Shown: positions 38,136 through 41,513 of the stretch, piece after piece
Layout of the letters: each line of letters starts with the position of its first letter
Numbering within the stretch: the first letter of the stretch is position 1
From: CAZVCJ01 sp964625745
GTDB lineage: Bacteria > Chloroflexota > Anaerolineae > VGOG01
Length of the DNA: 41,513 bases
Direction of reading: 5' to 3'
Assembly: GCA_964625745.1 (NCBI GenBank)
Contig: CAZVCJ010000013.1
Coordinates: forward strand, 1-41,513
Notes under the pieces: generated by a model
Told to the model about the DNA's origin: nothing
Seen by the model: only the letters and a program-made list of their open reading frames with translations
Database searches by the model: none
Translations under genes and position numbers: made by a program

Positions 38136-41100
38136 TCACTTCGCCAATACCACTTCTATCATCTCCTCAAGCAACACCCTATCCCCAGTCATGTGCTCCC
38201 CCCTGTCTTCGAACACGGGAAGCCGCGCCCCCGTCTCCAGCACGTACATGCCAACCTCAATGCGATAAAGCCCCGGTGGCGCATCGGGCTGAACGGCGAT
38301 GGCGTAGCTGTCAATCACCGCCTCGTTCTCCAGCCAGCGACTGGTGGGGTAGGTTCCATCGAGGGGCAGGCCGTCCTTCTGTCCCCAAAGAAAGTTGCCA
38401 CTTGCCAGATTGTAGCTTTCGCCCAGCAGATGGGTGAAGACGGAGTAATCTTCTTCTAACTCAGTCAACGCATGCCAGTAGAGGGTTAGTTCCAAGGTAT
38501 CCCCTGGCCCGACCTGATCGGCGCTGAGATCGTATCCCAGCAACTCTATCTGATTACCGAGGTTAAGATGCAGAGGGTGTTGGACGGCCTGGAATTGCAG
38601 GGGATAATCCAGGATGCTCACATCCGCGCCAGATAAGGGCCTCTCAGGCAAGGGGTTGTTCATGAAAGAGATAACTGCCGCCGAAGCCGCCATGAGGGAG
38701 AGGACGACGATGGCGAGATATGACACCGAATTTCGAGGATTGACCGAGTGCGGCGCCTCAAATTCGGTGAATCCTTCTGATTCTTTGTCATATCCGCCAA
38801 ACATTCGTTTAGCAACACCCAACAAGGAGACCCCCCACAGCCGCCGAGTTGAGTACTTCCTACAAAGCAAGACGCCGACCAGCCCCAGGGGAACAACGAT
38901 GCGGACGAGAAGATTGATCTGGTGCATCGCAGGCTCGTACACGAATTTGACGGTGTGGCTGCCCTCAGCCAGGGGCACGGCCATCAGGATGTAATTAGCT
39001 CGATAGATGCGCTCTTCCCTGCCATCCACATAGGCTCGCCACCCAGGATAATACTGATTGCTAAGGACGACGAAGCCCTCGTCCCCCATCTCCGCTACCA
39101 GCTCGATCTCGTCAACGCCAGTGCGAAGGATGGTGACTTCTGAGTTGAGACCTCCGAGGTCTAGAGGGGGCTCTTTTAATGATGGCACAATTACCGCTTT
39201 GTGGACGTTTTGCTGAGCGAAGCCGGCTTGTGAGACCTCGGAGGTCTGGAGAGTCTCCTCCAAGATCACATACTCGCGGGGATCGAATTCTGGATCCTTC
39301 AGCTCGGCCAAAATCCGCTTCTTTCCCTGCAACACCTTTGAACCGTGAACCGCGAAAGCCCTCGGAAGGAAATGCCTGTTCCTGTAGATCTTAACTTCCC
39401 CGTCGTAGACCAATTCCAGGCCAGCGACGTCCTCGAAAGATGGGGAGGCGGGACCTACGATGTACTTGACGTTGAGCATGCCAAGGAGTCGAAGCCGGTT
39501 GGGGGACGTACTCTGGATCACCCCGTTGAGACCAATCTTCGTATCACCGATCACTTCCCTGAAGAAGTCGGCGTAACGTTGTGACAATGGGTTGTCGTAA
39601 CCCGTCACCTCAGGTATGCGGTAGGCCGTCAACGAGTTGGGCAGGAAAAGAAAATCGTGGCCGCTGAGGGGAAACACCCTGTAAGTGCTCCCATCTCGCT
39701 GAAGGAAAGAAATGGCATCGGTGACTGGATAGACCGAGCCAGCCTCCACCGTGGTGTTGAAATCCAAGCCGGAGGCGAAGAGGTCGGCGACGAGGATAGC
39801 CACGGCGATCTGAGCCAGCAACCTTTTGTCGAACTTGCTCCGAGTAAGCAACACGATCACACCCAGGCTGATCGAGAGCATCAGCAGGAACCACTTCAAG
39901 TTGCTTATCTCGTAAGGCCGTGTGGAAATGGCCTCCGTCTGACTCAGCCAATTCCAGCCAACTACCACCAGAGCCATGAGGGCAGCCAGGCCCATGCCGA
40001 GGTAGGCTCGTCTCTTTTCTCCCTCACCTGACCCTTTCTCCAGATAAGTCAGTCCCAACCCGGCGGCTACGGCGAAGGCGAAAAGAACGAAGGTTACCAT
40101 CCGACTGATGGTGCTGAAGTGCACACTGGGAATGTAGCCGTAAAGATTGACGAAGGGCGGTATCCGCCACGTGATGAGCAGGAACAAGATGCCAGTGCCC
40201 GCGAAGAAGAGAGCATAACGGTTCTTTCTGCCCAGCACGAGGACTATGGCCACAAGGATGATGGTTATGATGCCAAAATATTGAGCAGCCTCGACGGGGT
40301 TGTCGTAGCCCCAATATGGATAACTGGCTCCATTCCCATAGAAGGCTGGGACAAAGAAAGTGACCGAGCGCGAAACCAGATTCCTGAGGGTCTCAAGAGT
40401 GAGGGGGACACTACGCAAAGCCCGTAGCGCGCTCTGGCCTTCTCTGATACTGACGTCAAGCAAGAGGCGATAGGAGATGATTTTCACCACCACCATTGAT
40501 ACTCCTGCCCCTACGCTGCCAACAGAGATAGCCACCTGCCGAAGCAACCGCCGAAGATCCCGGCCTGCTTCAAAGTAAGTCCGCAAGATCATCCACAACG
40601 CGAAGAGAGCCAACCCTGAAAGGGTGTATATGGCCAGCAGCAAGTACCAGTTGAAAAGCAGCAATCCAAGAACGGCTGCCGTAAGGCAAGCGTAGACCAA
40701 GCTCTCCTTCGTTAGTGCTCGGTGGAGGAGCAGGAACACCAGGGGAATCCACAGTTGAATGCTCAGATGAGCTGGGAACTCGAGCCAGGCTATGGTGTTG
40801 GCGTTGAACATGAAGACGATGGCAGCCAGCAGCGAGCCGTACACGCTGGCTCGAAGATCGCGCAGGAAAGCGTACATGAAGAGGCCAGCCAGGACGAGCC
40901 GCAAAGCAGCCACGTACCCAAGAGCCCTTTCAACAGGAAGGAAGAGCGCGGGGAATTCGGTCAGCAGTTGTCCCAGATCAGACGATTGCCCTCCACTCAA
41001 AGGGCTGAAGGGATGGCCGGAGTAGATGTACGGATTCCATTTCGGGAAATGCCCCCCCTTGACGCTCTGCCAGAAGAAGTGCTTGGCGGGATAGTACCAC

Positions 41101-41354
41101 ATGATGGAATCGGACAGAGTAGCGTTATGGACTGAGGAGTCAGGGGTGATGGAATTCCAGGGGGCATATTGCAAGGCTATATCTGCAGCCAGCAGTATCT
41201 TTCCATCGAAGATCACATCGTTCAGGAACAAGCAGGTCAGGCAGCCCAAAATGAGAACGATCAGTACGTATTCCCGGCGCCTGGTGAACCAACGATGCAG
41301 CCTTTGGCCAATCTTCAAAACCACCTCCATCAGAGCACTAACCACTGCACTCAT
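38136..41354 (-). CDS. YfhO-family multi-pass membrane protein with extra C-terminal beta-sandwich
   Basis: The protein has 1072 residues from ATG 41354. Some 12-14 hydrophobic segments lie in the first 530 or so residues. The first extracytoplasmic loop begins with AADIALQYAPWNSI and YYPAKHFFW, and P-K-WNPYIYSGHPF follows, a GT-C-like arrangement typical of YfhO proteins, which use or transfer polyprenyl-linked sugars. A periplasm-side domain (about 560-850) includes VVLSNQYYPGWRAYVDGR, and a further membrane segment comes near 885-905. The last 170 residues form a separate beta-sandwich (LLGYDLSADQVGPGDTLELTLYWHAL, TYPTSRW, PPGLYRIEVGMY) often fused to Chloroflexota glycosyltransferases. 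The promoter places transcription start within a few bases of ATG, so translation may be leaderless. Confidence 0.85.
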   Translation of the reverse strand: MSAVVSALMEVVLKIGQRLHRWFTRRREYVLIVLILGCLTCLFLNDVIFDGKILLAADIALQYAPWNSITPDSSVHNATLSDSIMWYYPAKHFFWQSVKGGHFPKWNPYIYSGHPFSPLSGGQSSDLGQLLTEFPALFLPVERALGYVAALRLVLAGLFMYAFLRDLRASVYGSLLAAIVFMFNANTIAWLEFPAHLSIQLWIPLVFLLLHRALTKESLVYACLTAAVLGLLLFNWYLLLAIYTLSGLALFALWMILRTYFEAGRDLRRLLRQVAISVGSVGAGVSMVVVKIISYRLLLDVSIREGQSALRALRSVPLTLETLRNLVSRSVTFFVPAFYGNGASYPYWGYDNPVEAAQYFGIITIILVAIVLVLGRKNRYALFFAGTGILFLLITWRIPPFVNLYGYIPSVHFSTISRMVTFVLFAFAVAAGLGLTYLEKGSGEGEKRRAYLGMGLAALMALVVVGWNWLSQTEAISTRPYEISNLKWFLLMLSISLGVIVLLTRSKFDKRLLAQIAVAILVADLFASGLDFNTTVEAGSVYPVTDAISFLQRDGSTYRVFPLSGHDFLFLPNSLTAYRIPEVTGYDNPLSQRYADFFREVIGDTKIGLNGVIQSTSPNRLRLLGMLNVKYIVGPASPSFEDVAGLELVYDGEVKIYRNRHFLPRAFAVHGSKVLQGKKRILAELKDPEFDPREYVILEETLQTSEVSQAGFAQQNVHKAVIVPSLKEPPLDLGGLNSEVTILRTGVDEIELVAEMGDEGFVVLSNQYYPGWRAYVDGREERIYRANYILMAVPLAEGSHTVKFVYEPAMHQINLLVRIVVPLGLVGVLLCRKYSTRRLWGVSLLGVAKRMFGGYDKESEGFTEFEAPHSVNPRNSVSYLAIVVLSLMAASAAVISFMNNPLPERPLSGADVSILDYPLQFQAVQHPLHLNLGNQIELLGYDLSADQVGPGDTLELTLYWHALTELEEDYSVFTHLLGESYNLASGNFLWGQKDGLPLDGTYPTSRWLENEAVIDSYAIAVQPDAPPGLYRIEVGMYVLETGARLPVFEDRGEHMTGDRVLLEEMIEVVLAK

Positions 41355-41363
41355 GCTGCCCTG

Positions 41364-41392
41364 ATTCTACTATAAAGGCTGGTAAATGTAAA
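41364..41392 (-). promoter_or_regulatory. Promoter of the YfhO/glycosyltransferase operon
   Basis: On - it reads TTTACA (41392-41387), 17 bases, then TAGAAT (41369-41364). The -10 box ends 9 bases before ATG 41354, so the mRNA would be leaderless or use a start a little downstream (GGAGGTGG lies at about codons 9-12). Nothing else recognisable is seen in 41393-41513. Confidence 0.6.
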
Positions 41393-41513
41393 GAGTGGAG
41401 GGGCAGGGTTTGGAGATTTCCTGGGTAGCGCGGGGCGCACTCCAATTGCGTCCACATTCTGGGATGGTTCAATTACGGGCAGAAATAGGTTGACACTTTG
41501 GGCACCTTTAAAA

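Noticed and set aside
36025..38459. Long + strand ORFs (385 and 345 residues) opposite the glycosyltransferase genes
   Set aside because: The - strand genes have complete family motifs; the + translations are His/Pro/Arg-rich shadows that cross gene boundaries.

Overview
The window looks like a chromosomal stretch from a bacterium of the Chloroflexota (Anaerolineae-like), probably from an environmental assembly. This is an inference. It rests on the aromatic C-termini of the secreted proteins (YLPTIFKAY, YLPLLFKES, YLPLVLKSQS), the Ig-like and jelly-roll modules, a YfhO-type protein with an extra C-terminal beta-sandwich, and several families of short dispersed palindromes carried inside genes. 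No rRNA, tRNA, CRISPR array or complete insertion sequence was seen.

Layout. (1) 1-2.3 kb: the 3' part of a membrane-protein gene, a 144-bp MITE-like inverted-repeat element, and a RING-like zinc-finger membrane protein, all on +. From here to 27.7 kb the genes are on -. (2) 2.0-3.1 kb: a polyprenyl-phosphate-mannose-synthase-like glycosyltransferase and a small overlapping ORF. (3) 3.2-16.4 kb: a cell-surface block. It holds a 2425-residue Ig-repeat protein, a 51-residue small ORF, a subtilisin-like protein whose catalytic Ser is replaced by Asp, and a four-gene operon of three related secreted/anchored proteins plus a membrane-anchored rhodanese with an in-frame UGA. (4) 16.4-23.2 kb: a compact aromatic amino acid operon tyrA-aroA-aroE-aroC-(GDPD fragment)-aroKB fusion-aroQ. 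It covers every step from DAHP to chorismate plus prephenate dehydrogenase; DAHP synthase and chorismate mutase are not in the window. (5) 23.4-24.8 kb: a secreted four-repeat protein with its own promoter and terminator. (6) 24.8-41.4 kb: a surface polysaccharide / lipid-linked glycan region. A three-gene - operon (two methyltransferases, a flippase-like membrane protein) diverges from a four-gene + operon (radical SAM enzyme, family 2 glycosyltransferase, two methyltransferases). Beyond these lie a sugar epimerase, a propeller lipoprotein, two family 4 and one family 2 glycosyltransferases, and a YfhO-like protein, all on -.

Points most worth following. A rhodanese continues in frame through a UGA that is followed by a SECIS-like hairpin, which makes it a selenocysteine candidate. 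Short palindromes have entered protein-coding genes in frame, in different phases and orientations, inside aroC and several glycosyltransferases. The same jelly-roll-like module is nested inside loops of two unrelated surface-domain families. A predicted pseudo-subtilase lies beside the giant Ig protein. Near-consensus sigma-70 promoters (TTGACA-17-TATAAT class, often with an extended TGG) are readable in front of most transcription units and help fix operon limits and start codons.

How the genes may work together (inference): the sugar genes build and modify a surface glycan, while the secreted repeat proteins form the cell-surface layer they decorate or share space with.
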